Shown: one piece after another, positions 26,186 to 34,717 of the stretch
Position numbering within the stretch: the stretch's first letter is position 1
Layout: each line of letters begins with the position of its first letter
NCBI RefSeq assembly: GCF_003001815.1
Contig: NZ_PVMZ01000015.1
Coordinates: forward strand, 186,001 to 250,000
Source: Actinoplanes italicus
GTDB taxonomy: Bacteria > Actinomycetota > Actinomycetes > Mycobacteriales > Micromonosporaceae
Direction: 5' to 3'
DNA: 64,000 nt
Notes under the pieces: model-generated
What the model was told of the DNA's origin: nothing
What the model saw: only the letters and a program-made list of their open reading frames with translations
Databases searched by the model: none
Program-made: the position numbers and the translations under genes

Positions 26186-27171
26186 CGACGAGGACGAAGA
26201 CGACGAAGGTGGCGGCGGCGCTGCTCCTGGTCACGCTGGTGGCCGCCGGTTGCGTCAGCCCCGGACAGCCGCGACCGGTGGCGGCGAACGCCACGGCGGC
26301 GGTGCCGCAGCCGCTCAACGTGCAGGACCCGGCCGAGATCCCGAGCAGGGCACCGGTGCCGGACTGCGACAACCGGGCCAGCCTGCGGCCGCCCGCCTCG
26401 ATGCCGAAGGCCGGCGTCATGCCGGCGAACAGCACGATGGCGCAGATCGCGAAGCGGGGGCGGCTGGTGGTCGGCATCGACCAGAACGCGTACCTGTTCG
26501 GGTTCCGTGACCCGGCGACCGGCGAGCTGGTCGGCTTCGAGATCGACTTCGCGCGGGAGGTGGCGCGGGCGATCTTCGGCGATCCGGACAAGGTGCAGTT
26601 CCGGGCGATCACCACGGCCGACCGCATTCCGGTGCTGCAGAACAAGGAGGTCGACCTGGTCATCCGGACCATGTCGATGACCTGCGAGCGCTGGCAGCAG
26701 GTGTCGTTCTCCACCGAGTACATCGCCTCGCGGCAGCGGCTTCTGGTCCGCAAGGCCGACGGCGTCAAGGACTTCCCCGACCTGGCCGGTAAGAAGGTGT
26801 GCGCGACGCGGGGCAGCACCAGCATCATCACCATCGCCGAGCAGCCGTCCAAGCCGATCCCGGTGAGCACCGACAGCACGCTGGACTGCCTGGTGCTGCT
26901 GCAGCAGGGACAGGTGCAGGCGGTCTCGACCATCGACATCCTGCTGGCCGGGCTGGCCGCGCAGGACCCGACGACCGTGGTGACCGGCAAGCCCGTCTCC
27001 GACGAGCCGGCCGGGATCGGCATCCCGAAGGAGCACGCGGACATGGTCCGCTTCGTCAACGGGGTGCTCGAGAAGATGCGATCCGACGGTACGTGGACGC
27101 GCATCTACGACCGATGGCTGAAGGCGCGGCTCGGACCGGCGAGCCCGCCGGTGCCGGTCTACTCCGACTGA
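26182..27171 (+). CDS. glnH: Glutamate/aspartate-binding lipoprotein (GlnH-like)
   Basis: Periplasmic-binding-protein type 2 lipoprotein of 329 residues. A signal peptide ends in the lipobox LVAAGC (Cys at about 26), so it is membrane-anchored outside the cell. The binding-protein core runs from IAKRGRLVVGIDQNAYLFGFRD to the end, with typical segments VGFEIDFAREVARAIFG, DLVIRTMSMTCERWQQVSFS and KKVCATRGSTSI. The GTG start overlaps the glnX-like stop (GTGA). No permease or ATPase genes follow, consistent with signalling rather than transport. Confidence 0.82.
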   Translation: MTTRTKTTKVAAALLLVTLVAAGCVSPGQPRPVAANATAAVPQPLNVQDPAEIPSRAPVPDCDNRASLRPPASMPKAGVMPANSTMAQIAKRGRLVVGIDQNAYLFGFRDPATGELVGFEIDFAREVARAIFGDPDKVQFRAITTADRIPVLQNKEVDLVIRTMSMTCERWQQVSFSTEYIASRQRLLVRKADGVKDFPDLAGKKVCATRGSTSIITIAEQPSKPIPVSTDSTLDCLVLLQQGQVQAVSTIDILLAGLAAQDPTTVVTGKPVSDEPAGIGIPKEHADMVRFVNGVLEKMRSDGTWTRIYDRWLKARLGPASPPVPVYSD

Positions 27172-27250
27172 CGGTCGTTCGGACGACAGTGCAGGTAGAC
27201 GGCCTGCACTACCCTGACTCAGCCGGTGGCGGACCGGCCTGGACTTCAGG

Positions 27251-27784
27251 ATGGTGCACGTGCTGACCGCGACCGTGGTGTTCCTGGTGATCGGCGGCCT
27301 CGCGGTGGCGGTCCTGGCCGTCGCCCTGCTCGGTGGTGAGCTGCTGCATCTCGGTCACCCGGACGCCGGCGGGCCGGTGTCGACCGAGGTGGTGGCCGGT
27401 TTCGTCGGGGCGTTCGGGTTCGCGGGCGCTGCCGCTTCGGAGCTGCTCGGCGCTCGTACGACCGGATCGATCGCCGTCGCGGTGGTGATCGGCGCGCTGG
27501 CCGCCGTGCCCGCCGCCTGGCTCGCGTGGCGGCTGTCGCGGGCCGCACGCGACATGCGCACCGACGCCACCCCGCAGCGGCAGCACCTGGTCGGCTCGCT
27601 CGGTGTGGTGGTCACGCCGGTGCCGGCCGGTACGGGTTACGGCGAGATACGGGTCCGGCTGGGCGGGCAGCCGGTGAAGCTCTACGCCCGCGCGGATCGG
27701 GCCATCCCCGCGGGCGCCCAGGTCTTCGTGATCGAGGCGCCCAGTGAGACGAGCGTCGTCGTCGAGGAAACCCCAACTACCTGA
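27251..27784 (+). CDS. NfeD-like membrane protein
   Basis: A 177-residue protein with three hydrophobic segments (about residues 5-28, 48-68 and 74-96) followed by a cytoplasmic OB-fold-type domain (HLVGSLGVVVTPV to the end). This is the layout of short NfeD proteins, which pair with flotillins. It lies 29 bp upstream of a flotillin gene in the same direction, the classic nfeD-floT arrangement. The ATG at 27251 follows CAGGATG at close range, so the exact start is not fully certain. Confidence 0.78.
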   Translation: MVHVLTATVVFLVIGGLAVAVLAVALLGGELLHLGHPDAGGPVSTEVVAGFVGAFGFAGAAASELLGARTTGSIAVAVVIGALAAVPAAWLAWRLSRAARDMRTDATPQRQHLVGSLGVVVTPVPAGTGYGEIRVRLGGQPVKLYARADRAIPAGAQVFVIEAPSETSVVVEETPTT

Positions 27785-27813
27785 CGAAAACCCTCATACA
27801 TAGGACGGTTTGA

Positions 27814-29325
27814 ATGAGCCCACTGTTGATCGCGATCGGCGGCGGTGTGCTGCTGGTCGTGCTGCTCGTCGTGTTCATCCTGTCCCGCATCAAGGTGGCC
27901 GGACCGAACGAGGCGTTCATCATCACCGGCCGCAAGGGCAAGACGACCCAGGGCCTGGACGGCACCAGCAGCACCGACATGTCGGGGCAGAAGGTCGTCA
28001 TGGGCGCGTCGGTGTTCGTGCTGCCGATCGTGCAGAAGCTGCAGTCGCTGGACCTGTCGAGCCGCCGTATCGACGTCGGCATCAAGGGCGCGGTGTCGAA
28101 GCAGGGCATCCGCGCGGAGCTGCACGGTGTGGCGATCGTGAAGGTCGGCGGCACCGAGGGCGCGATCCGCGCGGCCGCCCAGCGGTTCCTGCACCAGCAG
28201 TCGGAGATCGAGGACTTCACCCGTGAGGTGCTGGCCGGTGCGCTGCGGTCGATCGTCGGCCGGCTCACCATCGAGGAGATCATCCGGGACCGGGCGGCGT
28301 TCGCCAGCGCGGTCGCCGAGGAGGCCGAGCACTCGATGACCAACCAGGGTCTGGTGCTCGACACGTTCCAGCTGCAGGACATCGTGGCCGAGGGGTCGTA
28401 CCTGCAGGACCTGGGCCGCCCGGAGGCGGCGCGCGTGCTCAAGGACGCGGCCATCGCCGAGGCGAGGGCCCGGCAGGCCGCCGAGCAGGAGCGGCTGCTG
28501 GCCGAGGAGGCGATCGCCGAGGCGCAGCGGAACCTGTCGCTCAAGCAGGCCTCGATCCAGGCCGAGATCGACGCCGCCAAGGCCCAGTCGGCGGCGGCCG
28601 GTCCGCTGGCGCAGGCCGAGCGGGACCAGAAGATCCTGGCCGAGCAGCAGAAGGTTGCCGAGCAGAACGCCGAGCTCAAGCAGCGTCAGCTGGACACCGA
28701 GGTGCGCAAGCCGGCCGACGCGGCGCGTTATCGGGTGGAGCAGGAGGCCGAGGCGGCCCGCAGCGCGGCGGTGCTGCACGCCGACGCGCAGCGGCAGGCC
28801 ACCATCGCCGGTGCGCAGGCGCAGGCCGAGCAGGCCCGCCTGGTCGGTGAGGGTGAGCGGGCGCGGCGTGCCGCGCTGGCCGAGGCCAACGCCATCGAGG
28901 GCGCCAAGGAGGGTGAGGCGGAGCAGCGGCGTCGTACCGCCATTGCCGAGGCCATCGAGCGGGAGGGTTCGGCCGAGGCCGCGGCGATCCTGGCGAAGGG
29001 CCAGGCCGAGGCGGAGGCGATGGCGAAGAAGGCGGAGGCTTTCGCGGCGTACGGCGACGCGGCCGTGATCGACCTGCTGGTGAAGGTGCTGCCGCAGGTC
29101 GTCGAGGCGGCCAGCGCGCCGCTCGGCAACGTCGACAAGCTGACCGTCATCTCGACCGACGGCGCCACGTCGCTGACGAAGTCGGTGGCCGGCAACGTGG
29201 CGCAGGGCCTGCAGATCGGCACCGACCTGACCGGTATCGACCTGACCGGCCTGCTCGCGAAGCTGGGCGGCGCGGCGAAGGCGAACGGCGACCACCCTGC
29301 CGTCGAGGCGAAGATCAGGGACTGA
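27814..29325 (+). CDS. floT: Flotillin (SPFH-domain membrane scaffold protein)
   Basis: A 503-residue flotillin. A single N-terminal membrane segment (about residues 3-23) is followed by the SPFH domain (KVAGPNEAFIITG through VLDTFQLQDI, about 28-190). A long Ala/Glu/Gln-rich coiled-coil region (about 195-420) contains many AEA repeats, and the C-terminal oligomerisation region contains VLPQVVEAASAPLGNVDKLTVIS. It organises membrane microdomains with its NfeD partner. A perfect hairpin follows the stop. Confidence 0.93.
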   Translation: MSPLLIAIGGGVLLVVLLVVFILSRIKVAGPNEAFIITGRKGKTTQGLDGTSSTDMSGQKVVMGASVFVLPIVQKLQSLDLSSRRIDVGIKGAVSKQGIRAELHGVAIVKVGGTEGAIRAAAQRFLHQQSEIEDFTREVLAGALRSIVGRLTIEEIIRDRAAFASAVAEEAEHSMTNQGLVLDTFQLQDIVAEGSYLQDLGRPEAARVLKDAAIAEARARQAAEQERLLAEEAIAEAQRNLSLKQASIQAEIDAAKAQSAAAGPLAQAERDQKILAEQQKVAEQNAELKQRQLDTEVRKPADAARYRVEQEAEAARSAAVLHADAQRQATIAGAQAQAEQARLVGEGERARRAALAEANAIEGAKEGEAEQRRRTAIAEAIEREGSAEAAAILAKGQAEAEAMAKKAEAFAAYGDAAVIDLLVKVLPQVVEAASAPLGNVDKLTVISTDGATSLTKSVAGNVAQGLQIGTDLTGIDLTGLLAKLGGAAKANGDHPAVEAKIRD

Positions 29326-29336
29326 CCCGATGTCCG

Positions 29337-29361
29337 GCCGGCCGGTCACAGACCGGCCGGC
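29337..29361. terminator. Bidirectional terminator hairpin
   Basis: GCCGGCCGGTC and GACCGGCCGGC form a perfect 11-bp stem around the loop ACA. It lies between the flotillin stop and the convergent lipoprotein gene and covers the stop codon of the latter. There is no U-tract, as is usual in high-GC actinobacteria. Confidence 0.75.
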
Positions 29362-29987
29362 AGGCAACCCGTCCCACTGCCCTCGATCCCGGCCGCCTTG
29401 TGCGTCGTCAGGAAATCGGTGCCCTCGAGCCGGAAACGGTATTCGAACTTGTACTCGGGACACTTCGCCTGGTTCGGTTTCAACGAGCCGTCCGACTCGT
29501 AGGACGGCTGATAGCCGTTGAACTTGACGGCGATCTCCCCCGACCGCACCTCGGCCTGGGTGACCCACGGTTTGAGGTGGTCGGCGTCCCCGGCGAGCAG
29601 AGGCTTACCGACACGCCAGGGACGCTGTGCCGGCGACGATCCGTCGAAGACCTCGATCGTCGAGGGAATGTAGGTGGTGGCGCTGTCACAGGTGCGGACC
29701 ACGACGGCGTCCGCGACGCCGTCGCCGGTCACGTCACCGGTGACGACCTGCTGGACGACCGGCTCCTGTTCGGGGTTCTTGCAGGCGAGGACGAAGGTGT
29801 CCCAGTCGGCTTCGGTGCCGACCGCGGAGAGCGCACCGCGCGGCGCCTCGGCCTCCGGCAGGTCGCCGGGTGGTGACGGCGGGACCGCTGACGCGGCAGT
29901 GGACGGGGTGACATCCGGCGCCTTCTCGTCATCCGTGCACCCCGCCAGCAGTGCAAGCGGAATCGCCACGAACAGCGCAAACCTCAT
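29346..29987 (-). CDS. Predicted lipoprotein of unknown function
   Basis: A 213-residue protein with a short signal peptide ending in LLAGC (Cys at about 16), then an Asp/Pro/Ala-rich spacer. The body includes VVTGDVTGDGVADAVVVRTC, resembling an FG-GAP/VCBS calcium-binding loop found in surface proteins. I do not recognise a specific family. It is convergent with the flotillin gene. The start lies 3 bp beyond the ltp2 stop codon, so it may be the last gene of the ltp2 operon. Confidence 0.75.
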   Translation of the reverse strand: MRFALFVAIPLALLAGCTDDEKAPDVTPSTAASAVPPSPPGDLPEAEAPRGALSAVGTEADWDTFVLACKNPEQEPVVQQVVTGDVTGDGVADAVVVRTCDSATTYIPSTIEVFDGSSPAQRPWRVGKPLLAGDADHLKPWVTQAEVRSGEIAVKFNGYQPSYESDGSLKPNQAKCPEYKFEYRFRLEGTDFLTTHKAAGIEGSGTGCLPAGL

Positions 29988-29990
29988 GGA

Positions 29991-31130
29991 TCACAGATTA
30001 GGCGTGAGAACCAGTCCGCTGGTGGGAACGCCGGTTCCGGCGGTCACCAGGACCGGTCCGTCGCCGGGGACCTGGTTGACGGCGGTGCCGCGGACCTGCC
30101 GTACCGCCTCGGCGATGCCGTTCATGCCGTGGATGTAGGCCTCCCCCAGCTGGCCGCCGTGCGGATTGACCGGCAGCCGCCCGTCGATCTCGATGCCGCC
30201 GCCGGCGATCAGATGGCGGGCCTCCCCCGGGCCGCAGAAACCCAATTCCTCCAGCTGCATCAGCACGTACGGGGTGAAGTGGTCGTACAGGATGGCGGTG
30301 CGCACGTCGGCCGGCCGGAATCCGGACCGCTGCCACAGCTGCCGCGCGACCACGCCGATCTCCGGGAGCGTGGCCGTCGAGGACCGGTAGTAGCTGGTCA
30401 TCACGAACTGCCCGGGTCCGCTGCCCTGTGCGGCGGCGGCGATCACCGCGGGCGGGCAGGCCAGGTCGCGGGCCCGTTCGAGGGAGGTGACGACGACGGC
30501 GACCGCGCCGTCGCTCTCCTGGCAGCAGTCGAGCAGCCGCAGCGGCTCGGCGATCCACCGGGAGGCGCGGTGGTCGTCGAGAGTGATCGGGCGGCCGTGG
30601 AACCAGGCGTGCGGGTTGGTCGCGGCGTGCCTGCGCATCGCGACCGAGACACGGCCGAAATCGTCGCCGGTGGCGCCGTGCTCGTGCATGTAGCGGCGGG
30701 CCACCATGGCGACCTGCGCCGCCGGGGTGGCCAGGCCCATCGGCACGTGCCAGCCGGAGTCCGGGTCAGGGGACACGTAGGCCTGCCCGAACCGGCGGCC
30801 GGACCGCTCGTTGAGTGCCCGATAGCAGACGACCACGTCCGCGATCCCCGCGTCGACGGCGAGGACGGCCTGCTGCACGACCGCGCACGCGGCGCCGCCG
30901 CCGTACCCGATCCGGGTCAGGAAGGTCAGCTCGCCGATGCCGAGCTCGCGGGCGACGGCGATCTCGCTGTTGTTGTCCATGGTGAAGGTGCACAGCCCGG
31001 ACACGTCGGCGGGCCGCAGGCCGGCGTCGTCGAGGGCGGCACGGATCGCCTCGACGGCGAGCCGTAGTTCGCTGCGGCCGGAGTCCTTGGAGAACTCGGT
31101 CGCGCCGATCCCCGCGATCGCGGCGGTCAC
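29991..31130 (-). CDS. ltp2: Thiolase-like retro-aldolase Ltp2
   Basis: A lipid-transfer/thiolase-fold protein of 379 residues. In steroid degraders Ltp2 splits the hydroxylated three-carbon side-chain CoA ester into androstenedione-type ketone and propionyl-CoA, in complex with the DUF35 domain of ChsH2. Segments such as GYGGGAACAVVQQAVLAV, GRRFGQAYVSPDPDSGWHVPMGL, YDHFTPYVLMQLEELGFC and NPHGGQLGEAYIHGMNGI are characteristic. The GTG at 31130 overlaps the chsH stop (GTGA). It closes the igr-type order fadE28-fadE29-chsH2-chsH1-ltp2. Confidence 0.93.
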   Translation of the reverse strand: MTAAIAGIGATEFSKDSGRSELRLAVEAIRAALDDAGLRPADVSGLCTFTMDNNSEIAVARELGIGELTFLTRIGYGGGAACAVVQQAVLAVDAGIADVVVCYRALNERSGRRFGQAYVSPDPDSGWHVPMGLATPAAQVAMVARRYMHEHGATGDDFGRVSVAMRRHAATNPHAWFHGRPITLDDHRASRWIAEPLRLLDCCQESDGAVAVVVTSLERARDLACPPAVIAAAAQGSGPGQFVMTSYYRSSTATLPEIGVVARQLWQRSGFRPADVRTAILYDHFTPYVLMQLEELGFCGPGEARHLIAGGGIEIDGRLPVNPHGGQLGEAYIHGMNGIAEAVRQVRGTAVNQVPGDGPVLVTAGTGVPTSGLVLTPNL

Positions 31131-32329
31131 GACGCCACCACCACGGAGCCGGTGACGTGCACGCCGTTAGCGGTGCGGCCGATAACGTCGACGCGATCAC
31201 CGAACACCTGACCGGTGAACACGAGTGTGTCGTAGGCGTGGCAGGGCGTACCCAATCGGATCCTGATGCTCTTGATCTTGCGGGAAAAGCCGAGCCGGTC
31301 GGTGACGAAGCGCTGGACCAGGCCGGTCGTGGTGAGGATGTTGAGGAAGATGTCCTTGCCGCCGAGGCGGACCGCCGAGTCGCGGTCGTGGTGGACGTTC
31401 TGGAAGTCACGGGTCGCGAGTGCGGTGCTGACGATCAGGGTCGGTGTCACGTCCAGCGTCCACGGTTCGAGGGCCGGCACGTCGGGGCGCCAGATCGGCA
31501 GGTCACCGTCGAGGTCGACGCGTACCGGGTCGCCGATCTCAGGCCGGGGGCCACGGTGTTCGGCGACCATGCGGACACCTTCGGGCAGGTCGACGAGCGC
31601 GACGGTGAACGGCGCCCTCCGGCCGGGCACCGGTGGATGGTGGTGGACGACGTAGCTGTGGACGGTTCCGGTTCCGGCCGCGATCGCGTGCTCCTGCTTG
31701 AAGGAACCGCAGGCCGGGCACGCCGGTCCGGGCGGATGACGCAGGACACCGCATTCGCCGCATCGTTGCAGGCGCAGTTCGCCGGCCGCGACGCCCTCCC
31801 AGAAGAACGCGTTGTCGGCGGTGATCACCGGTTCGAAGGGTTCGGCGGTGGGGGGCGGACTTCCGGCGGCGGGCCGGTAGCGCAGGATCCGGAACGTCAT
31901 CTCGGCGACCTTCTCGTCGCCCACGTGCCAGGTCGTCACCGTGGTGATGAACCAGCCCTCGCCGAGCGAGGTCCTCTTGGGGCCGATCACCGATTCCAGG
32001 CGGCTGCGCACGGTGATCTCCTCGCCGACCCTCAGGTGGCGGTGATAGGTCTGCGAGGAGTCGGTGGCCACCACCGCGACGAATCCTTCCTCGTCGCACA
32101 GGTTCGACATGACCTGCAGCGGATCGGTCGACGTCGGTGGTGTGAGGCCGCGCATCGTCCAGACCTGGATCATCGCGGGCGGAGCGGTCCCTGTCCGTTC
32201 GTAGACCGGGTTGGCGTCCCCCATGGCCTCCAGCCAGTTGCGGATCATCGGCAGGTTGACCGGGTCCCGCCCGGCCGCGGCGGGCGTCTCCCCCGCTGCG
32301 CGCAGCCGCTCCGCGGTCTCCAGGATCAT
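31127..32329 (-). CDS. chsH2-chsH1: ChsH2-ChsH1 fused enoyl-CoA hydratase with DUF35 domain
   Basis: A 400-residue protein joining parts that are two genes in M. tuberculosis. Residues 1-155 are the MaoC-like domain of ChsH2. Residues about 165-288 are a DUF35 domain with zinc ligands Cys190, Cys193, Cys204 and Cys207 (CGEC...CPAC). Residues about 289-400 match ChsH1, with the hydratase Asp308 and His313 in TRDFQNVHH. It hydrates the three-carbon side-chain enoyl-CoA and passes it to Ltp2. I chose the ATG at 32329 with GAGGTGA just upstream. A GTG at 32338 overlapping the fadE29 stop is an alternative and would add three residues. Confidence 0.9.
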   Translation of the reverse strand: MILETAERLRAAGETPAAAGRDPVNLPMIRNWLEAMGDANPVYERTGTAPPAMIQVWTMRGLTPPTSTDPLQVMSNLCDEEGFVAVVATDSSQTYHRHLRVGEEITVRSRLESVIGPKRTSLGEGWFITTVTTWHVGDEKVAEMTFRILRYRPAAGSPPPTAEPFEPVITADNAFFWEGVAAGELRLQRCGECGVLRHPPGPACPACGSFKQEHAIAAGTGTVHSYVVHHHPPVPGRRAPFTVALVDLPEGVRMVAEHRGPRPEIGDPVRVDLDGDLPIWRPDVPALEPWTLDVTPTLIVSTALATRDFQNVHHDRDSAVRLGGKDIFLNILTTTGLVQRFVTDRLGFSRKIKSIRIRLGTPCHAYDTLVFTGQVFGDRVDVIGRTANGVHVTGSVVVAS

Positions 32330-32334
32330 GGGCT

Positions 32335-33471
32335 TCACCTCGGCACTCTCGGCAGGCCGAGGCCCGCGCTCGCGATGATCTCCCGCTGGATCTCGTTGAC
32401 GCCCCCGCCGAACGTCAGCACCAGGTCGCGCCGCTCGTGCACGTCCAGCCACTCGAGCAGTTCGGCGGTCGCCGGATCACGTGGGTCGCCGTGGCGCGCC
32501 ACGACCTCGGAGAGCTCCTGCCCGAGGCGCAGCAGCCGTTCGGAGGAGAAGACCTTGGTGGCGGAGGCGTCGGCGGGCCGCGGTCCGGCATCGGCGACCT
32601 GCCAGTTGAGCAGCTCGTTCACGCGATGTGCGGCGTGGGTCCGGGCCAGGGCGCGGCGGACGTCCGCTTCTTTTTCAACCCCCATGTCGTACGCCCAATC
32701 GCGCACCCGGTCGAGCAGTGCCCCGACCCGCCCGGCCGGGCCCAGCATGACGCGCTCGTGGTTGAGCTGGGTGGTGATGAGTCGCCAGCCGTCGCCCTCG
32801 GCGCCGACCCGCCGGGCGACCGGCACGCGGACGCCGCTGAGGTAGGTGGCGTTGACGTGGTGGGTGCCGTCGCAGGTGATGATGGGCGTCCACGAGTAGC
32901 CGGGGTCGGTGGTGTCCACGATCAGGATCGACAGTCCGCGGTATCGCTCGGGTGCCGTCCGGCAGGCCAGCCACAGGAAGTCCGCCTCGTGTGCGCCGGT
33001 GGTGAACGTCTTCTGCCCGTCGACCACGTACTCGTCGCCGTCGCGCACGGCCCGTGTTCGCAGGGCGGCCAGGTCGGTGCCGGCCTCCGGTTCGGTGTAG
33101 CCGATCGCGAAGTGCAGCTCACCGGCGAGGATCCGGGGCAGGAAGTAGTTCTTCTGCTCGTCGGTGCCGTGTGCCAGCAGCGTCGGCGCGACCGTCTGCA
33201 GGGTCACGGCGGGCAGTGGCACGTCGGCGCGGGCCGCCTCGTTGACGAAGATCTGCTGCTCGGCGGGGCCCAGGCCGCGGCCGCCGTACTCGACGGGGAA
33301 GCCCAGCCCGAGCCACCCGTCGCGGCCGAGGCGGCCCACCAGCTCACGGAACGCGGCGCCGTGTCGCTCCCGCAACAGCACCCTCCGCTGCGCGGGCGTC
33401 AGGATCCCGCCGAGGTACGACCGGAGCTCGTCTCGCAGCGAGCGCTGCTCTCCCGTCAGCTCGATGAACAC
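32335..33471 (-). CDS. fadE29: Acyl-CoA dehydrogenase FadE29-like (ChsE large subunit)
   Basis: Full-length acyl-CoA dehydrogenase of 378 residues that with FadE28 desaturates the three-carbon steroid side chain (3-oxo-4-pregnene-20-carboxyl-CoA in mycobacteria). The GTG at 33471 begins MFIELTGEQRSLRDELRSYL. Motifs are IGYTEPEAGTDLAALRT, YVVDGQKTFTTGA and the C-terminal GGGVNEIQREIIASAGLGLPR. It overlaps the fadE28 gene by 16 bp and precedes chsH2-chsH1, as in Rv3543c-Rv3542c. Confidence 0.9.
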   Translation of the reverse strand: MFIELTGEQRSLRDELRSYLGGILTPAQRRVLLRERHGAAFRELVGRLGRDGWLGLGFPVEYGGRGLGPAEQQIFVNEAARADVPLPAVTLQTVAPTLLAHGTDEQKNYFLPRILAGELHFAIGYTEPEAGTDLAALRTRAVRDGDEYVVDGQKTFTTGAHEADFLWLACRTAPERYRGLSILIVDTTDPGYSWTPIITCDGTHHVNATYLSGVRVPVARRVGAEGDGWRLITTQLNHERVMLGPAGRVGALLDRVRDWAYDMGVEKEADVRRALARTHAAHRVNELLNWQVADAGPRPADASATKVFSSERLLRLGQELSEVVARHGDPRDPATAELLEWLDVHERRDLVLTFGGGVNEIQREIIASAGLGLPRVPR

Positions 33472-34616
33472 GCCGCACCCCCGTCCAGCACCCGGCCCGG
33501 CTCACCGGCGCCGCATCGCGCATCGCCGGCCGCTGTCCGGCCCGGCTCACCGCTGCTGCTTCTCGCGCCGCCGGCCGTCACCCGGTCGGCCAGCGCGCTC
33601 AAGCGGTGTTCGCCGCCGCCGAGGAAGCGGACGAGGTCGCGGATCAGCCCGGTGTGCCGGTGCAGCGGGTAGTCGACCGACAGGCCGAGGCCGCCGTGCA
33701 GGTGGTGGCAGGTACGGGCGGCGGGTGGCGCCTCGGCGGTGAGCCATTGGGCGGCCACGTCGAGGTCGTCGCCGGCCGGTCGGCCGGTGGCAAGCGACCA
33801 GGCTGCGGTGACCGTGATGAGGTGCAGCGTCCGGCTGGTGATGTAGACGTCGGCGATCTGCTGCGCGACGGCCTGGAACGTGGCGAGCGGGCGCCCGAAC
33901 TGCTGCCGCGTCCGGACGTGCTCGGCGGTGAGATCGAGCGCCCCGGCCAGCGCCCCGTCGCCGAGCGCGCAGGCCCCGGCGATCGCGAGACGAAGCAGTT
34001 CGGCGTGGCACTCCACGCCGCGAGCGCGTCCCGCGACGGCATGCGCCGCGGCAGCGGAACCCAGCCTTTCCCCCGGCGGCGAGCCCAGCATCTCGGCCGG
34101 GACGCGGTCCAGGGCGAGCACCCCGCCGGTCAGGGTTGCCCCCGGGGCCGCGGGGTCGACGATCGCGACGGCCGGGCCGCTCACCGTCACGAGGAGACGG
34201 TCGGCGGCGGCGACGCCGATCTTGACGCCGGTGACCGTGCCGTCGGCGGCGACGGCGGTGCGGGGTGCGGCGGGCATCGGGTCGCCCGGTTCGGCGACGG
34301 CCGCCCCGAGGACACGGCCGGTCAGCAGCTCGTCCTGCTGCTTCTCGGTACCCCAGCGGGCGACCGGGAGCACGCCGAGCGTCAGATGCGGCAACGCCGG
34401 GACGCCGATCGCGCGGCGGCCGATCTCGGTGAGCACGAGCGTGGTCTCCAGGATGCCGAGCCCGGCGCCGCCGAGTCGTTCCGGCACGGCGAGGGTGAGC
34501 AGTCCGGCCTGGGCGAGCGCCGTCCACGATTTGTCCGGTTCGCCCGCGACGCCGTCGAGCACCTCGGCGGCGAGACGGGTGATCGCCTCCTGCGTCTCGT
34601 CCAGCCGGAAGTCCAT
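33456..34616 (-). CDS. fadE28: Acyl-CoA dehydrogenase FadE28-like (ChsE small subunit)
   Basis: Acyl-CoA dehydrogenase subunit of 386 residues, start MDFRLDETQEAITRLAAEVL at ATG 34616. It has RTRQQFGRPLATFQAVAQQIAD and HHLHGGLGLSVDYPLHRH in the C-terminal domain. It works as a heterotetramer with FadE29. Typical FadE28 is near 340 residues; the extra length is a Gly/Ala/Arg/Ser-rich tail of about 45 residues containing repeated GEPGR segments. First gene of the igr-type operon, 10 bp downstream of a KstR box and divergent from kstR. No cyp125 gene precedes it in this window. Confidence 0.9.
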   Translation of the reverse strand: MDFRLDETQEAITRLAAEVLDGVAGEPDKSWTALAQAGLLTLAVPERLGGAGLGILETTLVLTEIGRRAIGVPALPHLTLGVLPVARWGTEKQQDELLTGRVLGAAVAEPGDPMPAAPRTAVAADGTVTGVKIGVAAADRLLVTVSGPAVAIVDPAAPGATLTGGVLALDRVPAEMLGSPPGERLGSAAAAHAVAGRARGVECHAELLRLAIAGACALGDGALAGALDLTAEHVRTRQQFGRPLATFQAVAQQIADVYITSRTLHLITVTAAWSLATGRPAGDDLDVAAQWLTAEAPPAARTCHHLHGGLGLSVDYPLHRHTGLIRDLVRFLGGGEHRLSALADRVTAGGARSSSGEPGRTAAGDARCGAGEPGRVLDGGAACSSS

Positions 34617-34625
34617 GAGACAGAT

Positions 34626-34639
34626 TAGAACACGTTTCA
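34626..34639. promoter_or_regulatory. KstR operator between fadE28 and kstR
   Basis: TAGAACACGTTTCA matches TNNAACNNGTTNNA. It lies just upstream of the fadE28 start and 79 bp upstream of kstR, so it can regulate the igr-type operon and allow autoregulation of kstR. Confidence 0.88.
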
Positions 34640-34717
34640 GTTTGAGGTCGCCACCACCGGGTGACACGAAGACGCAACGGGCCGTTGCTAGGCTTGATTC
34701 AGAACGAAGGAGCGGCC

